Shown: positions 36,365-45,399 of the stretch, in pieces
How the letters are laid out: the number at the start of each line of letters is the position of its first letter
How positions within the stretch are numbered: position 1 is the stretch's first letter
Source: Legionella rowbothamii
Lineage (GTDB): Bacteria; Pseudomonadota; Gammaproteobacteria; Legionellales; Legionellaceae
Direction of reading: 5' to 3'
Assembly (NCBI RefSeq): GCF_900639985.1
Contig: NZ_CAAAIM010000011.1
Span: 58,873 to 122,872, forward strand
Length of the DNA stretch: 64,000 nt
The notes under the pieces: generated by a model
Seen by the model: the letters and a program-made list of their open reading frames with translations, nothing else
Databases searched by the model: none
Told to the model about the DNA's origin: nothing
Program-made: the position numbers and the translations under genes

Positions 36365-37436
36365 GTTAAAACTGCAACAAATGCTGGAACGCTTCCAAGA
36401 AGTGGAGCGATTGTTATCTGAGGCCTCAGTGATTGCAGATCAGAATCAGTTTAAAGCCTTATCCAAGGAATATGCGCAATTAGAACCGGTAGCCAATTGC
36501 TACGAAACCTATATCGAAGCACAAAATAATCTGGCATCCCTACAGGAAATGCTGGAGGGAAATGACCAAGAACTTGCGGCAATGGCCGAAGAAGAAGTTG
36601 GTGATGCCAAAAAACAAATTGAAGAATTAGATGAGCAACTGCAATGGCATTTGATTCCTAAAGATCCGGATGATGAGCGTAACATTTACCTTGAGGTGCG
36701 TGCGGGAACTGGTGGCGATGAAGCAGCTATCTTTGCTGGCGATTTGTATCGTATGTACAGCCGCTATGCCGAAAATCGAGGCTGGCAGCTGGAGTTAATT
36801 AGTGCCAGTCATGGCGAACATGGGGGCTACAAAGAAATTATTGCCCGCATCAGCGGTACCGCAGTGTACTCTCAACTTAAATTCGAATCAGGAGCACACC
36901 GTGTACAACGAGTTCCGGAAACGGAATCTCAAGGTCGTGTGCATACATCTGCATGTACTGTAGCTGTTATGCCAGAAGTTGAAGAAATTGATGAGATTCA
37001 AATCAACGCCGATGATTTGCGCATTGATACCTACCGCTCTTCAGGAGCTGGAGGTCAGCACGTTAACAAAACGGACTCCGCTATCCGCATCACTCATATT
37101 CCTACCGGAGTAGTGGTTGAATGCCAGGATGAGCGTTCGCAACATAAAAACCGTGCTAAGGCGATGTCTTTGTTAAAAACACGCTTATTAGATGCCGAGC
37201 AAAGTAAACAAAGACAAGAGCAGGCTCAAACGCGCAAATCACTTGTTGGTACAGGGGATCGCTCTGAGCGCATTCGTACCTACAATTATCCTCAAGGACG
37301 CTTGACAGATCATCGTATTAATTTGACCATTTATCAACTTGGCGATGTAATGGAAGGTAATTTATCTTTAGTTATTGACCCATTACAACGTGAATACCAT
37401 GCGGAACTGCTCGCAGAATTGGGGCGCAATGATTAG
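36348..37436 (+). CDS. prfA: Peptide chain release factor 1
   Basis: RF1 reads UAG and UAA and triggers peptide release. The 362-residue protein has the GGQ motif in [17 protein letters not shown] and the conserved YRMYSRYAE and [19 protein letters not shown] segments. It overlaps hemA at the start and prmC at the end. PrmC, encoded next, methylates the glutamine of its GGQ. Confidence 0.97.
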   Translation: MKKSLELKLQQMLERFQEVERLLSEASVIADQNQFKALSKEYAQLEPVANCYETYIEAQNNLASLQEMLEGNDQELAAMAEEEVGDAKKQIEELDEQLQWHLIPKDPDDERNIYLEVRAGTGGDEAAIFAGDLYRMYSRYAENRGWQLELISASHGEHGGYKEIIARISGTAVYSQLKFESGAHRVQRVPETESQGRVHTSACTVAVMPEVEEIDEIQINADDLRIDTYRSSGAGGQHVNKTDSAIRITHIPTGVVVECQDERSQHKNRAKAMSLLKTRLLDAEQSKQRQEQAQTRKSLVGTGDRSERIRTYNYPQGRLTDHRINLTIYQLGDVMEGNLSLVIDPLQREYHAELLAELGRND

Positions 37437-38235
37437 CATACGTGAGGCTTTGGGTAATACCCCAGAGCTAGAAGCTGAGATTTTACTCTGTCATGTCTTA
37501 GGTAAAAACAGAGCATATTTGTTTGCTCATCCTGAAGAGCTACTTAGTAAAGAGCAATATGAAACATATCAAGGCTTCTTAATGAAGCGAGCCCAAGGTA
37601 TTCCTATTGCCTATATTACCGGTAAACGTGAATTCTGGTCACTAGACTTAAAAGTCAATGCGCATACGTTAATCCCGCGCCATGAAACCGAATTATTAGT
37701 CGAATTGGCTTTAGAAAAAATACCTCAAAATAGCGAAGCATGCATTCTGGAACTAGGGACAGGAAGTGGCGCGATCGCCATTGCTATTGCGAAAGAAAGG
37801 CCAAACTGGAATATTGTTGCTTGTGATTTTAGCCAGGATGCATTGAGGGTCGCTCAAGAAAATGCTCAACAGCATCAAGTGCGCAATCTAAACTTCTATC
37901 ATTCAAATTGGTACAGTGCTCTTCCCAAGCGACAATATCATGCCATTATTTCCAACCCACCATATATCGCCGAGCACGATCCACATTTACAAGAAGGTGA
38001 TATACGCTTTGAACCAAGAAGTGCTTTGGCGAGTGCTCAAGATGGATTAGCAGATCTTCACTTGATTATCGAACAAGGTTATGATTATCTTTTACCTAAT
38101 GGCCTGATTTTACTCGAACATGGTTACGATCAAAAATTAAAAGTTAGAGCTATACTTAACGAACTAGGCTACAAAAACGTACAGTGCTGGAAAGATTTAC
38201 AGGGTCATGACAGAGTAAGTGGGGGTTGGCGATAA
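37429..38235 (+). CDS. prmC: Release factor glutamine methyltransferase PrmC
   Basis: PrmC methylates the GGQ glutamine of RF1 and RF2. The start is ATG 37429, which overlaps the prfA stop by 8 bases, rather than the longer frame from 37375. The 268-residue protein has the AdoMet motif [16 protein letters not shown] and the NPPY motif in [15 protein letters not shown]. The N-terminal helical domain is of PrmC size. Confidence 0.96.
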   Translation: MISIREALGNTPELEAEILLCHVLGKNRAYLFAHPEELLSKEQYETYQGFLMKRAQGIPIAYITGKREFWSLDLKVNAHTLIPRHETELLVELALEKIPQNSEACILELGTGSGAIAIAIAKERPNWNIVACDFSQDALRVAQENAQQHQVRNLNFYHSNWYSALPKRQYHAIISNPPYIAEHDPHLQEGDIRFEPRSALASAQDGLADLHLIIEQGYDYLLPNGLILLEHGYDQKLKVRAILNELGYKNVQCWKDLQGHDRVSGGWR

Positions 38236-38366
38236 ATGTTGTTGATGATACAACAGTTTTTTGGTATACCTACCGCCTTCTGAAGGGATCCCAAACGAGT
38301 AAAAATCATCTCAGTTGGTTGCTATTATTGATACGGGAACCACTGGACAGTGGGATGGAGGCTAAT

Positions 38367-38843
38367 ATGACCGAACAATTAATTGATAAAAATAATGAGA
38401 GACTATACAACGTGAAAAATGACACGATAGGTAGCATGGGAATTTCTCCTTACATTGAAAGTGAAGGGGAAGAATATATGAATGAAAAGCAGCTAGCCCA
38501 TCTTGAAAAGATATTGCTAGCGTGGCGTCAATCATTAATGGAAGAGGTAGATCGCACGGTTACTCATATGAAAGATGAGGCAGCTAACTTCCCAGATCCA
38601 TCTGACAGAGCAAGTCAAGAAGAAGAATTCAGCATTGAATTACGTACTCGCGACCGCGAGCGCAAACTCATTAAGAAAATTGAAGATGCGTTGGAACGAT
38701 TGAGAAACGATGATTTTGGTTATTGCGAAGCATGTGGTATAGAAATAGGCCTTAAGCGCTTAGAAGCGAGACCAACCGCTACACTGTGCATCGACTGCAA
38801 AACGCTATCTGAAATTAAAGAAAGACAAAATCAAGGTTCTTAA
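38367..38843 (+). CDS. dksA: RNA polymerase-binding transcription factor DksA
   Basis: DksA inserts its coiled coil into the RNA polymerase secondary channel and with ppGpp mediates the stringent response, which in Legionella controls the switch to transmission. The 158-residue protein starts at ATG 38367 behind GGAGG. It has the coiled-coil tip [14 protein letters not shown] and the zinc finger C-x2-C-x17-C-x2-C (CEACGIEIG ... LCIDCKTL). The longer frame upstream from 38226 is not needed. Confidence 0.95.
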   Translation: MTEQLIDKNNERLYNVKNDTIGSMGISPYIESEGEEYMNEKQLAHLEKILLAWRQSLMEEVDRTVTHMKDEAANFPDPSDRASQEEEFSIELRTRDRERKLIKKIEDALERLRNDDFGYCEACGIEIGLKRLEARPTATLCIDCKTLSEIKERQNQGS

Positions 38844-39074
38844 TCTCGTTTCATCCCCATACGTCCGCGACTAGCTCGCGGACTATATCTATGTATTCAA
38901 TTACTCCTAAATCACAATTACCTAGTTAATGTAATCTAGAGTCTTTGACTCATAAGATCCCCGTATCACGCCTTCTAATACAGGCTACACGTTTTAAGAT
39001 TCCTGAATGTTCATGGTATAGTAATAGTCTTAAATTAAGAAACTTATAATAGCTCTCTTTTTTCTACAGGCTTA

Positions 39075-40343
39075 ATGATGAGACGTAAACAAGAACTTCT
39101 AGAACCATCTAACGATTCTAAGCACATGAAATTTACCTACGACTCTACTCTTGGCTTCTTTGCAGCCACAGCAATAAATCCCCCGCAAACAGAGAGCATT
39201 TTAGCCTCTAAAGAAGATAAGAGTGGTTATCCTGATGAGCAAAACTATTCCTACCAAGACATGGATGGATATATTCTTGTTGCCGAAGATGTCACAAAGT
39301 ATTCACAAAACAAAGTGACTAGTGCTCATATTGATTATGATGGCTGTGTTGGCATTCGTTACAATCGCCATAAACAAACTAACCAGGAATTAATTGATCA
39401 TTTAATCAACGTATCCACAGGAACTAATTTACTTTTGTTATTTGTTTCCAGCTTACGCCAAACAAGTTGTGTCGATTCATTTAACGGAGTAAAAAATCGC
39501 AATGGCTCTGCATTCCATTATTTATTTGATTTTGCCAAGAAAATAAAGTCCTCGGAAAAGTGCCCTGCAGATTTACAGGTAAAAATTGTCCCATTATCAC
39601 TTTACGATTTAATTGCAAAGCTTCCTGTTGGAACAACTTATGAAGAGGTTCTGCGTTGTTATGATGGCAGTTACGATCAAAATCAAATAGATACATGTAA
39701 TCTATTACACCGAGTTCCTAATTATCCTTCCAAGTTTCCAATCGTCTATATGCAATTAAGCCTTGTAGCTACTTTATTTCAAGAGGCCGAAGCGTATTTC
39801 TTTGATGATTCAGAGGATGTTTTACAAAAATTAATTCAACCCCTCCAAAGTTATCCTGAGGGAATGTTTGTGAATGTTTGTTATCACCAACAACAATGTA
39901 TACGTGGTAAATTGCATGGTGATAGCTTGGTGATTGAACCGGGGAGCATGCCAACACACTTTGATCCTTATAAAATATTTCAAGTCTTACAGACTTTAAT
40001 TTCTGGACAAGCAATTGATGGTACATTCATGGGATCTCCCTGGTTATTACCATTTGGAAATAGCCTTGTAGACCTAATAAAAAACCTAGATGATGTAAGA
40101 CGGATTATCTCATTTCTTAAAATCATCGCACATCCGCAGCTCGAAAAAAGTCTCTCTTTTGATGACAATACGGGGATCAGCTTTAATGATCCCAAATCAC
40201 CTAATTCTTTATTAAACATTCAACTAGCACCCGGCCATGACTCACAGAGTACGATTGCGGATGATTCTGATACTGAAGAAAATGATGCAATTCAAGCTCT
40301 GCAGGAACTAAAGGGTGATCAGTGTAGAGGACTGAGTATTTAA
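39075..40343 (+). CDS. Candidate HAD-motif effector, 422 aa
   Basis: No named family is recognised. The protein has no signal peptide. Residues 85-91 read HIDYDGC with D87 and D89 in the spacing of HAD motif I. FVSSLRQ at 123-129 fits motif II. YFFDDSEDVL at 241-250 fits motif IV with D244 and D245. K220 could be the motif III lysine. A HAD-like phosphatase fold with a large cap or insertion is therefore likely. The C-terminal 40 residues are acidic (DDSDTEENDAIQ). It lies alone between dksA and waaA behind TATAAT at 39045 and a half-match to a PmrA box. Effector status and phosphatase activity are inference. Confidence 0.7.
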   Translation: MMRRKQELLEPSNDSKHMKFTYDSTLGFFAATAINPPQTESILASKEDKSGYPDEQNYSYQDMDGYILVAEDVTKYSQNKVTSAHIDYDGCVGIRYNRHKQTNQELIDHLINVSTGTNLLLLFVSSLRQTSCVDSFNGVKNRNGSAFHYLFDFAKKIKSSEKCPADLQVKIVPLSLYDLIAKLPVGTTYEEVLRCYDGSYDQNQIDTCNLLHRVPNYPSKFPIVYMQLSLVATLFQEAEAYFFDDSEDVLQKLIQPLQSYPEGMFVNVCYHQQQCIRGKLHGDSLVIEPGSMPTHFDPYKIFQVLQTLISGQAIDGTFMGSPWLLPFGNSLVDLIKNLDDVRRIISFLKIIAHPQLEKSLSFDDNTGISFNDPKSPNSLLNIQLAPGHDSQSTIADDSDTEENDAIQALQELKGDQCRGLSI

Positions 40344-40350
40344 CCAAACA

Positions 40351-40387
40351 CTGTTGTAGCTCTATTAGCGTAATACGGCTACAACAG
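40351..40387. terminator. Hairpin between HAD-motif gene and waaA
   Basis: Perfect arms CTGTTGTAGC (40351-40360) and GCTACAACAG (40378-40387) with a 17-base loop lie between the convergent genes. Possible bidirectional terminator without a long T tract. Confidence 0.55.
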
Positions 40388-40399
40388 CCGTTCTTACAA

Positions 40400-41653
40400 T
40401 TATAATAAACTGTCTATTTGCTGCATGTGGCGCAGGACTGCACCTTTGTTTTTTTCAAGTACCCCAATTGCATTATTGATAAGTTGATGGCGATAAAGAG
40501 AATCCACATGCAGCTTAATCAATTCATCAATCATTTCATCTGCTTGTTGCACTAAAATAATTGCCTTTGCTTTCTCCAATTCCTGACAAATTAACTTAAA
40601 ATTATGAACATGAGAACCGCTAATAACAGGAACATTCATCGCGATTGGCTCAAGCACATTATGACCGCCAACGGGAACAAGACTGCCTCCTACAAAAGCG
40701 TAATCACTGATCTGATACATTCCTAAAAGCTCGCCTAAGCTATCCAGCACTACAATTTCATTCTCACGGCTTAAAGAGGTTAAATTAGAGCGTAATCCGG
40801 TATTAAATCCTGCTTGAATGCATTGTTGATACACTTCTTGAAAACGCTCGGGGTGTCGTGGTGCAATTAGTAATACAACCTCAGGGATAGCTTTTTGTAA
40901 ACGTTGTAACTGAGCAACAATTTGCGATTCTTCATTGTCATGAGTACTGGCGGCAATGACAGCTGTCCGTTCGGCTCCCCAATGACTTTTTAATTCAATA
41001 AATTTTTGGCTGTCGATGTTGCGTGTTTGTAAATCATATTTAATATTACCCAGCACCCGAACACGTTCTGTTTGCGCCCCTAAACCGATGAAACGCTGAG
41101 CGTCCTCCTCACCTTGTGGCAAAATGGCCGCAAAGCGATTAAGTAGCGGTTTTATAATAAACTTAATCCACTTATAACCTTGCATCGACCCATCAGACAG
41201 ACGCGCATTAGCAAGCAATAAGGGTACATTGGCGGCTCGTGCTTCATAAATTAAGTTAGGCCATAGCTCCGTTTCCATGATCAAACCAACCCGCGGTTTA
41301 ATTTGTTTGAAAAAACGCTTAAGAATTCGGGGAAGTTCATAAGGCACATACTGATGCCCTACTCTATTACCATAATGGCTTTGCACGCGTCCCGACCCTG
41401 TCGGTGTCATGGTCGTGACGAATACTGACCAATTCCTCTCTAGCATGGCATCAATCAAAGGAATAGCAGCAATCACTTCTCCTAAAGAAACGGCATGCAC
41501 CCAAACATCGACAGGCTTGTGTTCTTTTACTCCCAAACAAAAGCGTTCAGCAATACGTTCTCTATAGGCTGGTAAGCGACGCCCTTTCCACCATAAACGG
41601 GCTACAATAAATGGTGTGAGTAAATACATTAAAAAAGAGTAAAAAAATCGCAT
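40400..41653 (-). CDS. waaA: 3-deoxy-D-manno-octulosonic acid transferase
   Basis: WaaA (KdtA) transfers Kdo to lipid IVA on the inner leaflet of the inner membrane in lipopolysaccharide synthesis. The 417-residue protein has an N-terminal membrane anchor (YSFLMYLLTPFIVARL), DVWVHAVSLGEVIAAIPLI, GLIMETELWPNL, and the glycosyltransferase C-terminal motif YAFVGGSLVPVGGHNVLEP. Length and motifs fit. It is divergent from djlA. Confidence 0.96.
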   Translation of the reverse strand: MRFFYSFLMYLLTPFIVARLWWKGRRLPAYRERIAERFCLGVKEHKPVDVWVHAVSLGEVIAAIPLIDAMLERNWSVFVTTMTPTGSGRVQSHYGNRVGHQYVPYELPRILKRFFKQIKPRVGLIMETELWPNLIYEARAANVPLLLANARLSDGSMQGYKWIKFIIKPLLNRFAAILPQGEEDAQRFIGLGAQTERVRVLGNIKYDLQTRNIDSQKFIELKSHWGAERTAVIAASTHDNEESQIVAQLQRLQKAIPEVVLLIAPRHPERFQEVYQQCIQAGFNTGLRSNLTSLSRENEIVVLDSLGELLGMYQISDYAFVGGSLVPVGGHNVLEPIAMNVPVISGSHVHNFKLICQELEKAKAIILVQQADEMIDELIKLHVDSLYRHQLINNAIGVLEKNKGAVLRHMQQIDSLL

Positions 41654-41781
41654 ACAAAGCCAAACCTAAAAGCCGACAGTATATACTTAAAATGTGGTAT
41701 AAAGCGATAAGGCTATTGCAGATGGGAGCAGCACCCTCATATACAGTGGAACTGACATTTATTTTAAGGTAAATCTCTATA

Positions 41782-42645
41782 ATGAATTTTAAGGAATTTT
41801 TTACAATTAGCACCTGGTGGGGAAAACTTCTCGGAGCATTTTTTGGCTTTTTATCTGCAGGTCCCACAGGCGCAATCTTTGGTATTTTAGTGGGCAATAT
41901 CTTTGACCGAGGGCTCGCGAACCATTTTGCTAATCCGCTTTTATTGTATTTGACGGAAAAGCGCGGCAATGTACAAACCATGTTTTTTGAAGCAACCTTC
42001 TCCATTATGGGTTATCTGGCAAAAGCGGATGGCCGTGTTAGTGAAGAGGAGCTGAACATGGCGCGCTCAATTATGAATGAAATGCATTTGGGCCAGCAAC
42101 AAAAGGTACTCGCCATGCGCCTATTTAATGAGGGCAAAGGGCCCCACTTTGATCTCATTAGTGTCCTTGTAAGACTACGCCGTGCTTGTAATGATAATCG
42201 TAGTTTATTAAAGCTCTTTATGGACATTCAATACCAGGCAGCACAAATTGATGGCCTGACTACTCGAAAAATACAAACCTTAGATATTATTTTCTCTCAT
42301 CTGGGTTTTATGCCCTTTCATCAACAATACCGCTTTTATGAGGATTTTGGCTCTAATAAGCAAGAGGATACCAATCAGTCTTCTTCAGACTCTTATTCGT
42401 CATATAGCAGACACAACTATAAGCCGTCAAAATCAAATTTGGACCATGCCTATGCTTTAATGGAAGTACCCTCTAGCGCTAGCAAACAAGAGGTTAAGAG
42501 GGCCTATCGTCGCTTATTAAGCCGTAATCACCCAGATAAACTAATTGCTCAAGGTTTACCTCAGGAGATGATCAAAGTTGCTAATGAAAAAACGCAAAAA
42601 ATTGTGAAGGCTTATGAGTTGATTTGTGAAAGTAAGGGCTGGTAA
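41782..42645 (+). CDS. djlA: Membrane-anchored DnaJ-like co-chaperone DjlA
   Basis: DjlA stimulates DnaK at the inner membrane. The 287-residue protein has an N-terminal hydrophobic, glycine-rich segment (residues 15-38, LLGAFFGFLSAGPTGAIFGI), a TerB-like helical domain (FEATFSIMGYLAKADGRVSEE) and a C-terminal J domain with the HPDK tripeptide region (SRNHPDKLIAQG). A serine-rich linker lies near residues 193-215. The domain order is that of DjlA. Confidence 0.94.
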   Translation: MNFKEFFTISTWWGKLLGAFFGFLSAGPTGAIFGILVGNIFDRGLANHFANPLLLYLTEKRGNVQTMFFEATFSIMGYLAKADGRVSEEELNMARSIMNEMHLGQQQKVLAMRLFNEGKGPHFDLISVLVRLRRACNDNRSLLKLFMDIQYQAAQIDGLTTRKIQTLDIIFSHLGFMPFHQQYRFYEDFGSNKQEDTNQSSSDSYSSYSRHNYKPSKSNLDHAYALMEVPSSASKQEVKRAYRRLLSRNHPDKLIAQGLPQEMIKVANEKTQKIVKAYELICESKGW

Positions 42646-42725
42646 CTTCGAATTAAACCCTCGATCTCATATTATACATCGTGATTTCCGCTCTCTACTA
42701 TCTGATTTGGTTGCGGTTTAGAGAT

Positions 42726-42747
42726 GCCTGGTTGCTTGCAACCAGGC
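42726..42747. terminator. Perfect hairpin after djlA
   Basis: Ten-base arms GCCTGGTTGC and GCAACCAGGC with a TT loop lie between djlA and the convergent hydrolase-like gene. The same core as 1742-1761. Confidence 0.5.
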
Positions 42748-42754
42748 TAATTCG

Positions 42755-43576
42755 TTAGTAATTTTTCTGTACAATAATCTCTTGTGTGGGTTCTGGAGGA
42801 TCATTATTATAACCGGCCCAATCTTCTAGCTCATCATCCAAAACGAGATTATCTTTGGTGATAAGGGGAGCTATAGATGCTACATAAGAAACAAGCACAG
42901 GTGGAGGTTTGGGTTTATTTTCGGTAAGTTTTAACATCCAACCGCTGATGGATGATACCACCATAGGTTGATTGTATTCATAATCATGATTAGCACCGGG
43001 TACTTTCATGGATGTATATTTATTTTGTGCAAAATCCCTTTTACGCTCCTGCATCTGCTCAAGAACCGCAGCATAGTCAAATTGTCCGGCAATATCGAAT
43101 ATAGGAACTTTTAACTCAATTTTTTTATCATCTTTTTTATCCTCTGCCTTAGATAAATCATATGCAGAAAGTAAAACCAAACCTTCTATTCCTGCCTGTT
43201 TATCAAAGGCCGTTAAGGTTTGCGCTGCTTGCTCTCCATAATGAATAACCACAATGCGATTATTTTTTTGCTGCCGCAACGTATTGATTGTTTCTGGAAG
43301 TGCTTTCACCCAAGGTTCCGTACTGCCTGAATCGCAATTCAGTAATACTGTAGACCAACCAAAATCTGATAAATTTTTTGCTACATACTCTAAAAAATCT
43401 GACCATTGCGCCTGCTCACCGCCATTAATAACAACAATTGCACCATGGGGATCTTTTAATGCGGACCAATAAGGGAACTTAATACTCTTGCCATTAAGCT
43501 TTATCTCCAAGTGCTCTGCATTAGACGTGGAAATAATGAAGAAAAATACTAAAACTATTCTTAAAATGTAATACAT
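42755..43576 (-). CDS. Exported alpha/beta-hydrolase-like protein, DUF3530-like
   Basis: With ATG 43576 behind AGGGA the protein has 273 residues and a signal peptide (MYYILRIVLVFFFIISTSNA). The mature part follows the alpha/beta-hydrolase pattern of DUF3530: a strand and loop GAIVVINGGEQ, an elbow-like IVVIHYGEQAAQTL, and a late His-containing MKVPGANHDYEY. The elbow has Gly-Glu-Gln where a nucleophilic serine would be, so catalysis is doubtful. The C-terminus is acidic and proline-rich. It follows plaA on the same strand but is separated by a hairpin. Function unknown. Confidence 0.75.
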   Translation of the reverse strand: MYYILRIVLVFFFIISTSNAEHLEIKLNGKSIKFPYWSALKDPHGAIVVINGGEQAQWSDFLEYVAKNLSDFGWSTVLLNCDSGSTEPWVKALPETINTLRQQKNNRIVVIHYGEQAAQTLTAFDKQAGIEGLVLLSAYDLSKAEDKKDDKKIELKVPIFDIAGQFDYAAVLEQMQERKRDFAQNKYTSMKVPGANHDYEYNQPMVVSSISGWMLKLTENKPKPPPVLVSYVASIAPLITKDNLVLDDELEDWAGYNNDPPEPTQEIIVQKNY

Positions 43577-43633
43577 AACGTCCCTGAAAAAATTTATAGT
43601 AACTGTCCTTTTATTCCGTCGACTGAAAAAGTC

Positions 43634-43672
43634 GTAGCCCACATTACCATAGCGTAATAGGGGCTACTTTTT
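43634..43672 (-). terminator. Hairpin between plaA and hydrolase-like gene
   Basis: Arms GTAGCCC (43634-43640) and GGGCTAC (43661-43667) flank 20 bases. A run of T follows on either strand (TTTTT on plus, GACTTTTT on minus). It probably ends the plaA transcript. Confidence 0.6.
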
Positions 43673-43676
43673 AATC

Positions 43677-44600
43677 TTACTCCGTAAATACAACACCTGC
43701 CTCATCAAGCGCTTTTCGAGCACGATCCGCTAACAATTGGTGAGCTAAAGCAGTTGGATGCACTAAATCAAAAAATAAATAACCATCACAAGCATCATTC
43801 AATTTAGGTTTTGCTGCCCTAACCAGATTTAATACTGATTTTTTAGCGAAATTATCGTTGATTAAATCAACACAAGACCCACTAATATTATTAAATCCAT
43901 ACACCTGTGGATTAGAAACAACATCATTAAACGATTGGTTCATATCAAAAAACAACCATTCAACATCCGGATATTGCTGTTTTAGATTAGCTAACGAGTT
44001 ATTCAACAGCGTATTATGAACTTGCGAGAAATAAGACATCGTTTCAATCGCTTCGAATTCAATAGCCGCTGGAGTACTTCCCAAATCAGGAATATTAACC
44101 ACTAAAATATGTTTTGCTCCCTTCTGAGCCAAACTCTGTAAACTCTCGGTAATTCCCTCATTTACCTCACGGATAGTTTTATCAACTTCGGCAGGCAATG
44201 CTAAATAATTATTGGCGCCTATCCACACTACATAAAGGCTATCTGAACTTGCCTTATTTTGGTGGGAGGCGAAGTAATCTTTTACTTCTCTTCTTAAAGT
44301 AAACAAAACATCATCATCTTCTTCATCTGAAGAAACGCCGGCCCCGCCATAAGCATAATCTAGTAAATGCGCACCTGGATCCTTAGGAAAATAAGAGGCG
44401 GCTAAATGTTCTACCCATACCGGTCCATTTGAAAAACGACCCTTAAAGTAAGGAGGAGATGGAGGCAATTGATGATTCATGAATTCATAGAGATTGCCGT
44501 TATCCGACAAGCTATCACCGAATACAACTATATTATGGAGAGGTGTTGCTAGAACAATTCCAGAAAATAAAAAAGCAGCTAAAGTTGCTAACAGTCTCAT
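43677..44600 (-). CDS. plaA: GDSL lysophospholipase A
   Basis: PlaA is a type II-secreted lysophospholipase of Legionella that breaks down lysophospholipids in host or bacterial membranes. The 307-residue protein has a signal peptide (residues 1-18), GDSL block I with S30 (FGDSLSD), block III GANNY, and block V DLVHPT with D278 and H281 as the triad partners. C243 and C271 frame a 27-residue loop like the disulphide loop that ProA cleaves to activate PlaA. Length is close to L. pneumophila PlaA. PlaC or PlaD are less likely on length and context. Confidence 0.88.
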   Translation of the reverse strand: MRLLATLAAFLFSGIVLATPLHNIVVFGDSLSDNGNLYEFMNHQLPPSPPYFKGRFSNGPVWVEHLAASYFPKDPGAHLLDYAYGGAGVSSDEEDDDVLFTLRREVKDYFASHQNKASSDSLYVVWIGANNYLALPAEVDKTIREVNEGITESLQSLAQKGAKHILVVNIPDLGSTPAAIEFEAIETMSYFSQVHNTLLNNSLANLKQQYPDVEWLFFDMNQSFNDVVSNPQVYGFNNISGSCVDLINDNFAKKSVLNLVRAAKPKLNDACDGYLFFDLVHPTALAHQLLADRARKALDEAGVVFTE

Positions 44601-44823
44601 GTATACCCTTAATTATAATTGATTGTTTTTAAAAACAAAATTTATCGATAATTATATCATTAAATAATTTTTTTGTTTATTTAACTCGCATTACCGATCC
44701 CCAATACCTCTGAGCCCAACATAAGAACACATCTTCATCCATAAGGAAATACCCTGTGCTCCTCTTCTTGCCCTAATTTCGAAAGATCCTTATAGTATTT
44801 CATTTATGGTAAGGAGACCTTAA

Positions 44824-45351
44824 ATGACCATATTTGAACAAGAATTCATCGAAAAATCCCTAAATCTACTCCATCAGATTCTTTCTTGTGAAACAAAATT
44901 AGCTGATGCAATTGATGCATTTACTCAAAATGATCCACATAATCACCGCTATCAGCTCCATTCAAAAGTCACTGACGCCCAAAATTGGGAACAGCTTGAA
45001 TTACTTCAAGTGAGTGCGGCCTATTCTGAAACCCTATTTCGCACCATCAGTTCCTATAGTCAAGATCCAACGATTAGCCCCCAACAAATTGATGCGGCAA
45101 TCAAATTATTAGAAAAAGACTATTTCAGCTTAATAACGTCTAATACTACTCCGCAGCAACGAATTAGCTCGATTACAAACAAGATTGCGCAAATAAAGTT
45201 AGATAAGATTGATACGGAAGACAGTAATCCAGTTACAGAGAAACCAACAGCCCATCCCTATAAATTTTTTACTCCTGAAACTACAACGGCAGGTTTGATT
45301 CTCACTGCATCACTCGCAGCGGCAGCAACACTCTATTTTGCAGCAAAATAG
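44824..45351 (+). CDS. Tail-anchored unknown, positional MavE candidate
   Basis: A 175-residue protein with helical N-terminal 130 residues, a polar linker and one C-terminal transmembrane segment (TTAGLILTASLAAAATLYFA) ending in AK. No signal peptide is present. AAGGAG precedes the start and TATAGT lies at 44791. L. pneumophila has the effector MavE next to plaA, with one C-terminal membrane segment and an NPxY motif. Here neighbour and topology agree, but no NPxY is visible (closest is NDPHNHRY). The MavE link is therefore a hypothesis. Confidence 0.65.
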   Translation: MTIFEQEFIEKSLNLLHQILSCETKLADAIDAFTQNDPHNHRYQLHSKVTDAQNWEQLELLQVSAAYSETLFRTISSYSQDPTISPQQIDAAIKLLEKDYFSLITSNTTPQQRISSITNKIAQIKLDKIDTEDSNPVTEKPTAHPYKFFTPETTTAGLILTASLAAAATLYFAAK

Positions 45352-45357
45352 AAACAA

Positions 45358-45383
45358 CTCTTCTCCTAATTAAAGGAGAAGAG
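45358..45383. terminator. Bidirectional terminator before deaD
   Basis: Perfect arms CTCTTCTCCT and AGGAGAAGAG around a 6-base loop, located between the convergent tail-anchored gene and deaD. Confidence 0.6.
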
Positions 45384-45399
45384 CCCCTTCTATAGCTAA

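Noticed and set aside
41562..42005. 147-codon frame antisense across waaA and djlA starts
   Set aside because: It covers the divergent promoter region and both conserved N-termini on the opposite strand.
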